This document shows positions 33,273-41,749 of a stretch of 64,000 nucleotides of DNA, piece after piece. Each line of letters begins with the position of its first letter. Position 1 is the first letter of the stretch. This DNA is from Blautia luti (GTDB taxonomy: Bacteria > Bacillota > Clostridia > Lachnospirales > Lachnospiraceae): assembly GCF_013304735.1 (NCBI RefSeq), contig NZ_JAAITI010000004.1, positions 103,587-167,586 on the forward strand, written 5' to 3'. Under the pieces are notes generated by a model. That model worked only from the letters and a program-made list of their open reading frames with translations. It was not told the origin of the DNA and ran no database searches. The position numbers were made by a program, and so were the translations under genes.

Positions 33273-33960
33273 ACCCTACCCCCCAAACAGTTTTAATGAA
33301 CTTCGGATTTTTTGAAGGTTCATTCAATTTTTCCCGAAGCCGCCCAATGTGCGCCATTACCGTATTGTTACTGTTGCGAAGATACTTTTCTTTCCACACG
33401 GCTTCAAATAATTCCTCCGAGGCGACAACTTTACCCTGATGTTCGCACAGATACCACAGAATAGAAAACTCCAACGGAGTCAAGGCTATTTCTTTGCCAT
33501 ACAAGTAGCACTTGTGGCTGACTCTGTTTATCAGTAGACCTCTGATGTCATACTCGTCTTTTTCTTCGGATTGGCTCAAATTAGGACTGTTATAGCTCTG
33601 ATAACGCCTTAATTGCGTCTTTACTCTTGCCACAACCTCTAAAGGATTAAACGGTTTCGTTATATAATCATCCGCACCAATCGTAAGCCCCATAATCTTG
33701 TCGCTATCCTCAATTTTGGCGGTAAGCATAATAATAGGGAAGTAAAACTTTTCCCGAATTTTTTGGCAAAGTCGAAAACCATCAATATCCGGCAGCATAA
33801 TATCAAGTATCGCTAAATCAATCTGCGACTGTTTGATACATTTCATCGCCTCTAACCCATTATAACATTTATATACTGAATAACCATCGTTACTCAAATA
33901 CACTTCAAGCAGATCAACGATTTCTTTTTCGTCATCCACAATTAAAATCTTCTTGTTCAT
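33259..33960 (-). CDS. VanR-like OmpR-family response regulator
   Basis: 233 residues. The receiver has D9/D10, phosphoacceptor Asp53 (LAILDIMLPDIDG) and Lys in DDYITKPFNPLEVVARV. The winged helix runs LLINRVSHKCYLYGKEIALTPLEFSILWYLCEHQGKVVASEELFEAVW..., ending TVWGVGYEIE. With the kinase it should control the adaptor-pump-carboxypeptidase genes that follow on the same strand. Confidence 0.94.
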   Translation of the reverse strand: MNKKILIVDDEKEIVDLLEVYLSNDGYSVYKCYNGLEAMKCIKQSQIDLAILDIMLPDIDGFRLCQKIREKFYFPIIMLTAKIEDSDKIMGLTIGADDYITKPFNPLEVVARVKTQLRRYQSYNSPNLSQSEEKDEYDIRGLLINRVSHKCYLYGKEIALTPLEFSILWYLCEHQGKVVASEELFEAVWKEKYLRNSNNTVMAHIGRLREKLNEPSKNPKFIKTVWGVGYEIE

Positions 33961-33965
33961 TGATC

Positions 33966-34178
33966 CTACACCTCATTTTCGGGTACGGCTTCCATTATGT
34001 CGCCAAAATCACACTCTAAGTATTCGCATATATTCAACAGCACGGGAAGGGTAACATTTTCATTTTTTCCGAGTTTCGCAAATGTACTTTTGCTTGCCCC
34101 GACCGCTTCTCGTAATTGACTCTTTTTCATTCCCTTGTCAATCAGAAGTTTCCAAAGTTTGTTGTACCGTACTTTCAT
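33966..34178 (-). CDS. Small XRE-type regulator
   Basis: About 70 residues from the ATG at 34178 (MKVRYNKLWK), seven bases after GGAGG. One Cro/CI HTH: LWKLLIDKGMKKSQLREAVGASKSTFAKLGKNENVTLPVLLNICEYLECDFGDIME. This type commonly sits at the head of resistance modules in conjugative elements. It is five bases from the response-regulator start and leads the operon. Confidence 0.88.
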   Translation of the reverse strand: MKVRYNKLWKLLIDKGMKKSQLREAVGASKSTFAKLGKNENVTLPVLLNICEYLECDFGDIMEAVPENEV

Positions 34179-34305
34179 TTCCGCACCTCCACCCAAATAT
34201 AGTTTGTATTATAGCACTTTGAGAGTGAAATCGCAATTATTAAGTCTGTATTTTGAGACTTTTAGTTTTCAAACCGGCACAATATCTTTCTGATATGTAA
34301 TCCAA

Positions 34306-34326
34306 CCGCCTGCAAAATGCAGGCGG
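34306..34326 (-). terminator. Hairpin after the CHAP hydrolase gene
   Basis: A perfect nine-base stem CCGCCTGCA/TGCAGGCGG with a three-base loop lies just past the hydrolase stop. There is no long T run, so it may work as a terminator or 3' protector. Confidence 0.65.
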
Positions 34327-34336
34327 CTTGTGTATT

Positions 34337-35527
34337 TTAATAGGCAGGTGCGCCGTAGCCAAGAATCTCGTAATAACCGATAGAATACTCATTGACTCGG
34401 CAACTGTCGCCGGAGTTGCCCTCGACCGTATAAACCTTGCCGTTTTCGACCTTTTGAACAATACCCGTATGGTCGGATAATCCATCCTGACCACTTTCGT
34501 CTGCCCAATCGAAGAAAATAATCATTCCGGGGGCAGGCTCGGCGCTGCCATCCAGCCATTGTCCACGATCCTTAAACCATTGTACTCCGTTGACACAGCC
34601 TGCATATTTTGGGATAACTCCAGCGTCGATATAGCCGCACTCGTTGGCACACCAAGATACAAAGCAAGCACACCATTCTACACGGGAGTTAAAACCGTAC
34701 CACGACCAATACGGCTGACCGTCCACATTGCCAACCAGAGAGAGTGCAACGGTCACGATCTGTCCGTCGCCGCCTGTAATGCCGTAAAGCACCTGTGACC
34801 AAAGGTAATTGTTTTCATCTGCAAGCAGTTCAGCGAGGTAGCCTTTCTGTTCTTCGTTAAAACCATATTGCGCCGCCATTTCCTCGGCAGTCTTGTGGCT
34901 GACGGTAATATACAGATAGGTTTGTGTGACCGTGCTTTCAGTTTCCACGATATTACCGTGTCCGTCATCGGTTTCGGTAATAACTGTTTCGGTCTTGCTC
35001 TCTGTTCGGGAAGATATTTGATTCATCTCCCAAAAGATGTCTTTTAAGAGTTGCTTTTTGCCATCGTCCATTGTGGCAACCTCTTGGGGGTTATCTTGAT
35101 CCGTATTCGTTTTTACAGAGTAAACGGCAAGCACCTCTTTCCAAACGGCTCTGCTGCCACTCATTTCAAGAACATCATAGGATACCGAGTTCTTTTCCTC
35201 TTGCAGCTTGGTATCGTATTCGGTATTGATTTCCTGCACAACGGTCTGCATACTCATTCCAGTGCCGGAATCTTCGTCTGAGAAGAAAATGCCAAATACT
35301 GAGCCGAGGATCATACCAATCAGGCAAATCACGATAATAACCAAAACCGCCACCCAGCCGCCTGCGGCGATAGCGGCAATCAAGGCTTTCGTTCCGGCAA
35401 TAATCGCTTTAATGGCAAGTGCGGTCGCTTTGGCAATCGCCTTTACCGTAACCACGGCGGCTTTTGCCGCAGCCCTTGCCGCTTGTGCTGCTCTCTGTGC
35501 AGTTTTAACCGTAATGATTGAATCCAC
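34337..35527 (-). CDS. CHAP-domain cell-wall hydrolase of the conjugation module, N-terminally truncated
   Basis: 396 residues. An Ala/Lys-rich helical stretch (AQAARAAAKAAVVTVKAIAKA...) leads into one membrane segment (WVAVLVIIVICLIGMILGSVFGIFF). An outside helical domain and a C-terminal CHAP amidase/endopeptidase follow: ALSLVGNVDGQPYWSW, catalytic Cys in VEWCACFVSWC, catalytic His in LSDHTGIV. In conjugative elements this protein (CD1107/VirB1-like) opens the wall for the transfer channel. Family members carry a longer N-terminal part before the Ala-rich segment. Here that part is missing and the gene starts inside the last unit of a repeat-protein gene, so a deletion fused the two loci. 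Confidence 0.85.
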   Translation of the reverse strand: MDSIITVKTAQRAAQAARAAAKAAVVTVKAIAKATALAIKAIIAGTKALIAAIAAGGWVAVLVIIVICLIGMILGSVFGIFFSDEDSGTGMSMQTVVQEINTEYDTKLQEEKNSVSYDVLEMSGSRAVWKEVLAVYSVKTNTDQDNPQEVATMDDGKKQLLKDIFWEMNQISSRTESKTETVITETDDGHGNIVETESTVTQTYLYITVSHKTAEEMAAQYGFNEEQKGYLAELLADENNYLWSQVLYGITGGDGQIVTVALSLVGNVDGQPYWSWYGFNSRVEWCACFVSWCANECGYIDAGVIPKYAGCVNGVQWFKDRGQWLDGSAEPAPGMIIFFDWADESGQDGLSDHTGIVQKVENGKVYTVEGNSGDSCRVNEYSIGYYEILGYGAPAY

Positions 35528-35815
35528 CTAAAAATCCTGGATTGCTATGCCCCCGCTTATGCCCCTTGTCATCATAATGGTTTAAACCGCCAAAGAATCC
35601 TGGTCGACTCTCACCTACTTTATGCCCGTTATTGTCATAATGATTCATACCACCAAAAAAGGAAGGCGAACTATGTCCGATTTTCTTTCCATTTGCATCA
35701 TAGTCGTTCATACCACCAAAGAATCCTGGTCTGCTCTCGCCTACTTTTTTCCGTTTGCATCATAATGGTTTATGGATCCAAAGAATCCTGGTCTGCTATA
35801 TCCTTTTTTACTCAT
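35505..35815 (-). pseudogene. 21-residue repeat protein gene with frameshift
   Basis: Starts MSKKGYSRPGFFG at 35815, with AGGAGG seven bases before. The 63-base unit (SRPGFFGG-NHYD-NGKKVGE pattern) occurs about five times. After the first unit an A run (GGAAAAAAG) is one base short, shifting the frame to a TAG. The original frame resumes at once and runs to a stop at 35505, which overlaps the CHAP gene. Either a pseudogene or a slippage-prone site. Short proteins with this GFFGG-NHYD-NGKK repeat occur in Lachnospiraceae; I know of no function. The 3' end is cut by the fusion described for the CHAP gene. Confidence 0.7.
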
Positions 35816-36010
35816 AATGTCACCCTCCTGACTCTATTAGCCTCTTGTTTGATCTCAGAATAACACACTTTTCTCATTTGGAAGTCGCATAACAGGCGAC
35901 ATTCTTTTATCGCATTTACATTCATTATACCATTTATAATTCTTCCGACAATACGCAATAAAGCCGGAAGCCACGTTATCATCCATGACCTCCGACTCGT
36001 TCTGCTTATT

Positions 36011-38152
36011 CTACACTGTCCTTACACCCAAATCAACTCCTCTCTCCGTTTTATCTTTTCCCTGCTTTTCTTGAATAATCCTCTTATTGATCTCAAGCCG
36101 TTCATGAATGGATAATTTCTTATCTTTTCCATCTACCGCCTGCTTCTGCTGTGCCGGTTTTCTATCTGTTTTTCCTACATCCTTAACAACTTCATTCGCT
36201 TCGGTACTTGTTACCCTCTCATCTGCTCTTCCTTCATATCTTTCTGCTATCTGCTGTTCTCGTCTCTCCTTCACACCTTTTTCCTCCAGATTGCAAAAAC
36301 TCTGCAGATACGGAAGCACATGATTCTGCATGTCTGTCAGATCTTCCATATACTTTTGGAACTCTTCACTTCCTTTGCCTTTCTGGTAATTGATCCAATA
36401 CTCATCTGTAAGCTTCATTTCATTATCATACTTCAACTGACTCACAATACCGCCATGTCCATTTCCAATATCCATTGACTTCTTAAAATGATGCAGCATC
36501 TGTTCACCTTTTTCCGCATAATATACAGTCACATATATCTTTGCAATTTTTGTAGGTTCCTCTGTCTTCGGATCACGTTTTGCATACCATTCTTTATCCA
36601 TTTCTGCTGTTTTTGCATCCAGCTCAGACAGCTTCTGACATCTTGGATTCATGAGATCACTTTCTTCACAATAGTTTACATACACCATTGGTTCCATATC
36701 CTTTGGAAGTTCAGGTTCATAGGCTTTCAGTCTTTCAATCAATACTCCTGCACGAACAGACAGATCGCATTCTTCGTCTACAATATCCTTCAGATATGAA
36801 ATATAGGAATGAATATTTCCACTTCTCAAATCCAGCATTACTTCCTGCACCGTATTTTCTCCCCTCTCCACATTATCTCGATACTCATACGGATCAAAAG
36901 CTTCTGCAATCTCATCCAGTGCCTCTGCCAGCTGTTCTGTGGTCATTTTCTCAGGATACATTGCTTCTCGAACATCCCTCATCGGTACATACTTGTAGTC
37001 CGGCAATGCTTCATGAATTTTCTCGATCCCTTCCCGTACCAGTGCAAGTTCTCCATAAAATCGAACATCATCCATCAGATTTCCGAATACGGTATTCCCT
37101 TTAACGATCGCAAATTCGGCTTCATCATAGTAACTGTCTTCCGGATCACGATAAATAATTCCCATTGAGCATCCCAGATACGCAGTTTTAGGATTCTCCC
37201 TATATTTTTCATAGACCGCAGCAATCTGATTAACATCGGTACTTTTTTCATAAGCTCCCATATCATGGAACTCATCACATTCTGTGGCGAAATATTCCAG
37301 ATAAGGCTCTTTCTTCGGTGGCATATTATTAAGGACGTTATCAATCATGTTATAATTCGCCTCTTCCAGTTCCTCCACCTTTGCCAAAGGCTTATATTCG
37401 CCCTGGCTTTTCTGAATCTCTGCCATTACAACTTCATCCATTTCTTCTACTTTTTCCATCAACTGATCATAATCTCCACGGATGCGTTCTCCAGTCCAGC
37501 CTTCGTCTTCCAGAAGTTCCTCTGCCGCTTCTTCAATAGAAATTTGATCATTTTCATAGACGCCACCATCCATCAGACGAAAATCTTCATCGTAAAACGA
37601 ATAATCATATCCTTCTTCTGTTCTCTGAATAGCAAAGTAACGTTCTCCTACCTCATATGCCAGTTCACTAAGAACCTGTTCTTCCAGATTCAGGAAAGAA
37701 TCCAGCTGTTCAAAACTGATACTGTCTACAAAATGAGCGGTTACTTTTTCCCCGTCATTCAGAACTATGATATCACTGACAGACAGGGAATGCCCACGGA
37801 AATCTTCCGGTCTATCAATGTTGAACCTTTCAAAAATATCATCCAGTGACATATTTCCCGATAATTCCCCAACATAGACCAGCTTATAATCTTCTTTTTT
37901 TATCTGCATACCATGACTTTCAATAAAGCGCATATTCATAAATGCATAGTTTTCGCCCGGTGAATCGTCCTTGATCTGATAAATACCAAAGGTTCGCCTT
38001 GTTCCTAACAACAGGTTTGCCTCTTTCAAAGACTGAATCTGCGGATATTTCTGCATTTCCCATTCCAGGTTACGGAAACGCTCCAGTTCTGTCATAGACA
38101 TCTGATAATGCTCCGGTCCTCGTTCAATTTCCATGCGTTCCGTGACATACAT
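36011..38152 (-). pseudogene. C-terminal part of a YodL/DUF4316 conjugation protein, split by a nested element
   Basis: 713 residues from the first available ATG, but the frame is open upstream to about 38275 without a start and reads VKDEQEEALKLYDAGADIYLITNFSSP before it. A YodL domain is at about 50-170 (RRTFGIYQIKDDS..., HSLSVSDIIVLNDG...AHFVDSISFEQLDSFL). A long acidic helical region follows, then a C-terminal DUF4316-type basic tail ending KKLSIHERLEINKRIIQEKQG. The missing N-terminal part lies at 47959-48513, on the far side of the nested element. Function in the host ICE is unknown; it normally sits next to the giant helicase, as it would here. Confidence 0.8.
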
Positions 38153-38407
38153 TGGTGATGAAAAATTAGTGATCAGATAGATATCTGCTCCGGCATCGTA
38201 TAATTTCAGTGCTTCTTCCTGCTCGTCTTTTACATTCGTACAAACGCTTATAAAGTGTATTATTAGTTCGTTTTATATGTGTTTTGTGATTGATTATCCG
38301 CACAATCCGATTCGTTCGTAATGTTTTTGTAGCCAAAATGTAGCCACTGTTTTTATTCACCTCATTTTTATTTAATGTTTAATAACAGTACTCCTTATCT
38401 TAGATTT

Positions 38408-39121
38408 TTATAAAGAAACATTTAATTTTGATAGTAAAAACAAAAATAAAAACATCAAAATTCCTCTAACAGTATCTTCTATAAAATCCTTCTTCTTTGA
38501 TTTTGCAACATTATATCTATTAAATAAACTAGTAATAGCATAATATCCATCACTTTTTATTATAGGCAAAAAATTAATCAGTATTGTAGAAATAATGGCA
38601 TAATTATACTTATTTAAAGAAGGGAAAAAAATAAAACAAATCAATACATAAATACAATTCATAAAATTCCCTGCTAGATATACTGCTATCCTTTTATATT
38701 TAGGCAGTAAATAACTATCTGATGTATCCACATAAAATGCTGGATAAATAAAATAGATTTTAAAACCTATTTTTATTTTTCCACTTTTATAAAATAATTT
38801 AAGAAACAAAACATGCCCTAGTTCATGTATAAATATATTCGCAAATAAAATTATGTTTGCAATTATAAAATTAGAATCAATAATAACATACTTTTCATGG
38901 AAGAAATACATTACTATTGTCAAAGAAATGATACCCACCATAATTATTGCGTATATTGGATTTTCTTTAATTTCTTCTCGAAAAATCAATTTTTCTTCAT
39001 CACATATCTGAATAAAATCCTTTTTTTTCATTTTATAAAAGTCATTTTGATATTTTAGAATATAATCATCAGCAGATTTTCCAACTATAATACTATTATC
39101 TTCATTTTCTAATATTTTCAT
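38408..39121 (-). CDS. yydH: M50-type membrane metalloprotease of the epipeptide operon (YydH-like)
   Basis: 237 residues with five to six membrane segments. The zinc motif is HELGH at residues 99-103 within FANIFIHELGHVLFLKLF, and the second M50 motif is NFLPIIKSDGYYAI with its conserved Asp near residue 190. YydH of Bacillus subtilis is a membrane protease thought to cut the YydF precursor or help release it. The gene overlaps the 3' end of the radical SAM gene by 20 bases and is last in the operon. An N-terminal 45 residues (VGKSADDYILKYQNDFYKMKKKDF) may bind the leader. Confidence 0.88.
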   Translation of the reverse strand: MKILENEDNSIIVGKSADDYILKYQNDFYKMKKKDFIQICDEEKLIFREEIKENPIYAIIMVGIISLTIVMYFFHEKYVIIDSNFIIANIILFANIFIHELGHVLFLKLFYKSGKIKIGFKIYFIYPAFYVDTSDSYLLPKYKRIAVYLAGNFMNCIYVLICFIFFPSLNKYNYAIISTILINFLPIIKSDGYYAITSLFNRYNVAKSKKKDFIEDTVRGILMFLFLFLLSKLNVSL

Positions 39122-40040
39122 AATAATTAACAGAGGCTAATAACTGTAAAAACCAATCGTCCTTAAACAAAAATTCACAAAACTCACAAGGACTAGCTAA
39201 TTTATGCGGATAATCAATTTTGTTATCTTCAAGCAATTTTATAAATGGTGTAAATCCTTCTGTAAATACCGTATTTAAAACATAATTACTTTTGATGTCT
39301 GTAATTATTTCTTTTAAACTGTTTTCATTCAAGTTACCCATTTGTAAAATAGTATTTTCAATAACCTGCGAACAACATGGATAAACTTCCAATCTAGGAT
39401 TGATTAATATATTAGGTTCAATACATCCTACACATCTTAAAACATCATTATCTGAGTCAAGTAATTTTATATAACTATTTTCTTCAAACAACTTTCCTGA
39501 TCCAGTTGCAATTACTGGCTGATAACAAAACTTTGTATAATATGCACTTTCTCCCAATTGATTTAATATATCTCCCGGTGTCATCGAATCTTTTAAAAAA
39601 CATCCAACTACATCCGTTGAAATATTATACGATTTTGCTACCATAATAATATTTTTCAAGCACTGTATATCAATAAAGGGCATATGAAATTCATCATAAC
39701 TCAACGATATATACGAAAGTTTTGTCTTATATTTTTCTATGAATTTTTCAACATCTTCTATATTTTTTCCCCAAAAACCATTAGTTTTAATCGAAATTTT
39801 TACATTTCTGTCGAAAGGAAATTCCATAATTCTATCTATTAACGCAGGATATAACATAGGTTCACCACCAGTTATACCAATATCAGTTATCTGTTTACAT
39901 TCTTTAACATCATTAAGAATTTTATCCAATTCTCTTTCTGTTAAAGTCTTTCCTCTCACTATTCCACGACTATCACAGCACATTTTACAATGTGCATTAC
40001 AATTCTCTGTTAACAATATAGCTAAATGACTAAATTCCAT
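39102..40040 (-). CDS. yydG: Radical SAM peptide epimerase (YydG-like)
   Basis: 312 residues from the ATG at 40040 (MEFSHLAILL), seven bases after GGAGGTGG; YydG is of nearly the same length. The cluster motif CX3CX2C is C14, C18, C21 (ENCNAHCKMCC), followed by ITGGEPML for SAM binding. Extra Cys in the C-terminal half (CVGC...PCCSQ, then CEFC) would hold a second iron-sulfur cluster. YydG turns chosen L-residues of YydF into D-forms by H-atom abstraction. The neighbours fit completely: a YydF-type precursor, an ABC exporter and an M50 protease. It overlaps the permease gene by 11 bases. Confidence 0.9.
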   Translation of the reverse strand: MEFSHLAILLTENCNAHCKMCCDSRGIVRGKTLTERELDKILNDVKECKQITDIGITGGEPMLYPALIDRIMEFPFDRNVKISIKTNGFWGKNIEDVEKFIEKYKTKLSYISLSYDEFHMPFIDIQCLKNIIMVAKSYNISTDVVGCFLKDSMTPGDILNQLGESAYYTKFCYQPVIATGSGKLFEENSYIKLLDSDNDVLRCVGCIEPNILINPRLEVYPCCSQVIENTILQMGNLNENSLKEIITDIKSNYVLNTVFTEGFTPFIKLLEDNKIDYPHKLASPCEFCEFLFKDDWFLQLLASVNYYENIRK

Positions 40041-40764
40041 TCTTTGCCCACCTCCTACGTAAACATAAAACAGCCATAACACAAATTAAAAATACTATCA
40101 AATCATATACATAATTTCCAGCAATGTAGTGTAACAAACTTGTTATTTCAATTTTCCCATCCAAATAAGATATTAGATGATGATAGTCCGTTGTTGATGC
40201 ATCATAATATGCAAAATACTCCATAAAAGGAGAACCAGCTGAAACTACTATTCCTGCGATCCACAAAAAGAAACTTGAAAAAAATGCAACCAAAAAATTG
40301 CTAAATATAAATCCTATTGTCGATATGATAAGGGTATAATAAATCATTACCCCTTCTATTTTTAGGAATACCACTGGCAACATTCCTAATTTTGCATATG
40401 GTACACAAACCAAAATTGAAGAAAAAGCACTGCCAATTATTGTTGCTAATAAAATCATGCCAACCTTTGTCAAATAGTATCTTAACTCTGAAAAACCTAA
40501 AGTTTTATAAAAAAATATATTTTTTTCTTTATAATCCACATAAAACTGCATTATTATAAAAGCCGAAAATAACAATGTTCCAAATTGCGTATAAACAGTA
40601 TATACACTTTCAAACATATCTTGGAAAGTCACATTTTGAACTTTGTCTATAGTAACCAATAAAATGTATCCTAGCAAAACATTTAATAAGTTAATCAATG
40701 TAAAAATTACATAAAATTTGTTTCTTACAGCCCTTTTCATTTCTAGCTTCATTCTAACCATCAC
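40030..40764 (-). CDS. yydJ: ABC permease of the epipeptide operon (YydJ-like)
   Basis: 244 residues with six hydrophobic segments (FYVIFTLINLLNVLLGYILLV, QFGTLLFSAFIIMQFYV, KVGMILLATIIGSAFSSILV, IYYTLIISTIGFIFSNFLVAFFSSFFLWIAGIVVSAG, YVYDLIVFLICVMAVLCL). This is ABC-2-like topology as in YydJ. The start overlaps the ATPase gene by four bases. With it, the permease should export the modified peptide or protect the producer; YydIJ is known to help defence against the peptide stress in B. subtilis. Confidence 0.83.
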   Translation of the reverse strand: MMVRMKLEMKRAVRNKFYVIFTLINLLNVLLGYILLVTIDKVQNVTFQDMFESVYTVYTQFGTLLFSAFIIMQFYVDYKEKNIFFYKTLGFSELRYYLTKVGMILLATIIGSAFSSILVCVPYAKLGMLPVVFLKIEGVMIYYTLIISTIGFIFSNFLVAFFSSFFLWIAGIVVSAGSPFMEYFAYYDASTTDYHHLISYLDGKIEITSLLHYIAGNYVYDLIVFLICVMAVLCLRRRWAKNGI

Positions 40765-41402
40765 CCCTTAATATAAGCATTTACAACTTTCTCTTTAGTC
40801 ATATTTGACAAAATATTTTTATTTTCTATCAAATAATATGCACCTTCAAGATATTCTATATCTGTCAAATTATGAGTAATGTTGATAATAGTTGTATTAC
40901 TCGTTTTGATGTATTCATTCAAAAAGCTATATATATCAAAGCAACTTTTTTTATCCAAAGCATTTGTAAATTCGTCTAATACTACAATTTCTGGCTGTGT
41001 CGCTAAGAAAAATAGTAATTTAATTTTCTGTTTTTGCCCATCACTTAAATTTTTCATCTTATTATCAAATGAAATTTCTTGTATATTCAACTGTTCAATC
41101 AATTTTTGGGCAACTGTAACATTAAATTTACGTTTAGTCACATCTATAATGTCTTTAACTTTTAAATCTGATGGCAAATTAGTATAACTTCCTATAACAC
41201 AAACCTTCTTATTAACACCTTCTATATCTCCATCAAACTTCATTGCTCCAACAAGTGCTTTTGCTAAACATGTTTTTCCAGTCCCATTTTTTCCTAAAAT
41301 ATGATTGATTGTTTTTGATTTAAAATCTACATTTACATTTTCTAACAGGCACTTTCCTTTTATTGAAAGAGAAAAATTTGTAAGCTTCATATTTTTCGCC
41401 AA
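40761..41402 (-). CDS. yydI: ABC ATPase of the epipeptide operon (YydI-like)
   Basis: 213 residues: Walker A GKNGTGKTCLA, signature LSDGQKQKIKLLFFLA, Walker B IVVLDEFTNALD, switch His ITHN. This is a compact ABC-2 export ATPase of YydI size. It lies after the precursor gene, separated by a stem-loop. Codon use is very A/T-rich compared with the mobilisation genes upstream, so the operon was probably picked up separately. Confidence 0.88.
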   Translation of the reverse strand: MAKNMKLTNFSLSIKGKCLLENVNVDFKSKTINHILGKNGTGKTCLAKALVGAMKFDGDIEGVNKKVCVIGSYTNLPSDLKVKDIIDVTKRKFNVTVAQKLIEQLNIQEISFDNKMKNLSDGQKQKIKLLFFLATQPEIVVLDEFTNALDKKSCFDIYSFLNEYIKTSNTTIINITHNLTDIEYLEGAYYLIENKNILSNMTKEKVVNAYIKG

Positions 41403-41434
41403 ACAGTATCAAAATACTTATTAAAGTGGAAATA

Positions 41435-41465
41435 CCTCTAAACTCCTTTTTAGAGAATTTAGAGG
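41435..41465 (-). terminator. Stem-loop between yydF and the ABC genes
   Basis: CCTCTAAA/TTTAGAGG stem plus inner pairs, 19 bases past the precursor stop, with a short T-rich 3' side. Likely partial terminator that raises precursor over enzyme mRNA. Confidence 0.65.
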
Positions 41466-41483
41466 CATTTCTTCTACGGTTAT

Positions 41484-41633
41484 TTATGATTTACTTCCAA
41501 CAATCGTAGCCTTACCTGATGAACGGACAAAATACCAAAGGCTCAGAACTTTTTCAAGTTTAAAAGAATTCAGCTTTTTTTCCAGTTCTTTTTTGTCTTT
41601 GTCATCTGTTGCTTTAAAGTCATTAATACGCAT
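41484..41633 (-). CDS. yydF: Epipeptide precursor (YydF-like)
   Basis: 49 residues, the same length as B. subtilis YydF, with AGGAGG nine bases before the ATG. The leader is lysine-rich (MRINDFKATDDKDKKELEKKL), and the core is LEKVLSLWYFVRSSGKATIVGSKS. YydF from memory ends LAKVNDLWYFVKSKENRWILGSGH. The WYFV block, the basic residue after it, the Ile and the GS near the end coincide without gaps. Val36 and Ile44, the two residues reported to be epimerised in YydF, are Val36 and Ile44 here as well. There are no Cys, as expected. The gene is at the head of the yyd operon with its own promoter. Confidence 0.93.
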   Translation of the reverse strand: MRINDFKATDDKDKKELEKKLNSFKLEKVLSLWYFVRSSGKATIVGSKS

Positions 41634-41662
41634 TTGGCTTTCCTCCTTTCTTCATATCAAGC

Positions 41663-41690
41663 AGTATAGCACTCTTGTTTAAAAATTCAA
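41663..41690 (-). promoter_or_regulatory. Promoter of the epipeptide operon
   Basis: TTGAAT and TATACT (fwd 41685-41690 and 41663-41668) with a 16-base spacer, 30 bases before the precursor start. A housekeeping-type promoter in a very A/T-rich tract. Confidence 0.7.
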
Positions 41691-41749
41691 TATCTTTTTC
41701 GTATTTTTTATTGTTTTTTCATATTTTTTCCAAAACAATTTATTATACT

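Noticed and set aside
27308..34178. Full glycopeptide (van) resistance cluster
   Set aside because: VanRS-like and carboxypeptidase genes are there, but no D-Ala:D-Lac/D-Ser ligase, dehydrogenase or VanX-type dipeptidase.
35505..35815. CRISPR array
   Set aside because: The regular 63-base repeats have no unique spacers and translate into 21-residue protein repeats.
38166..38360. 64-codon minus-strand frame at the IME left edge
   Set aside because: It reads the YodL coding DNA in a shifted frame past the junction and looks like an artefact of the insertion.
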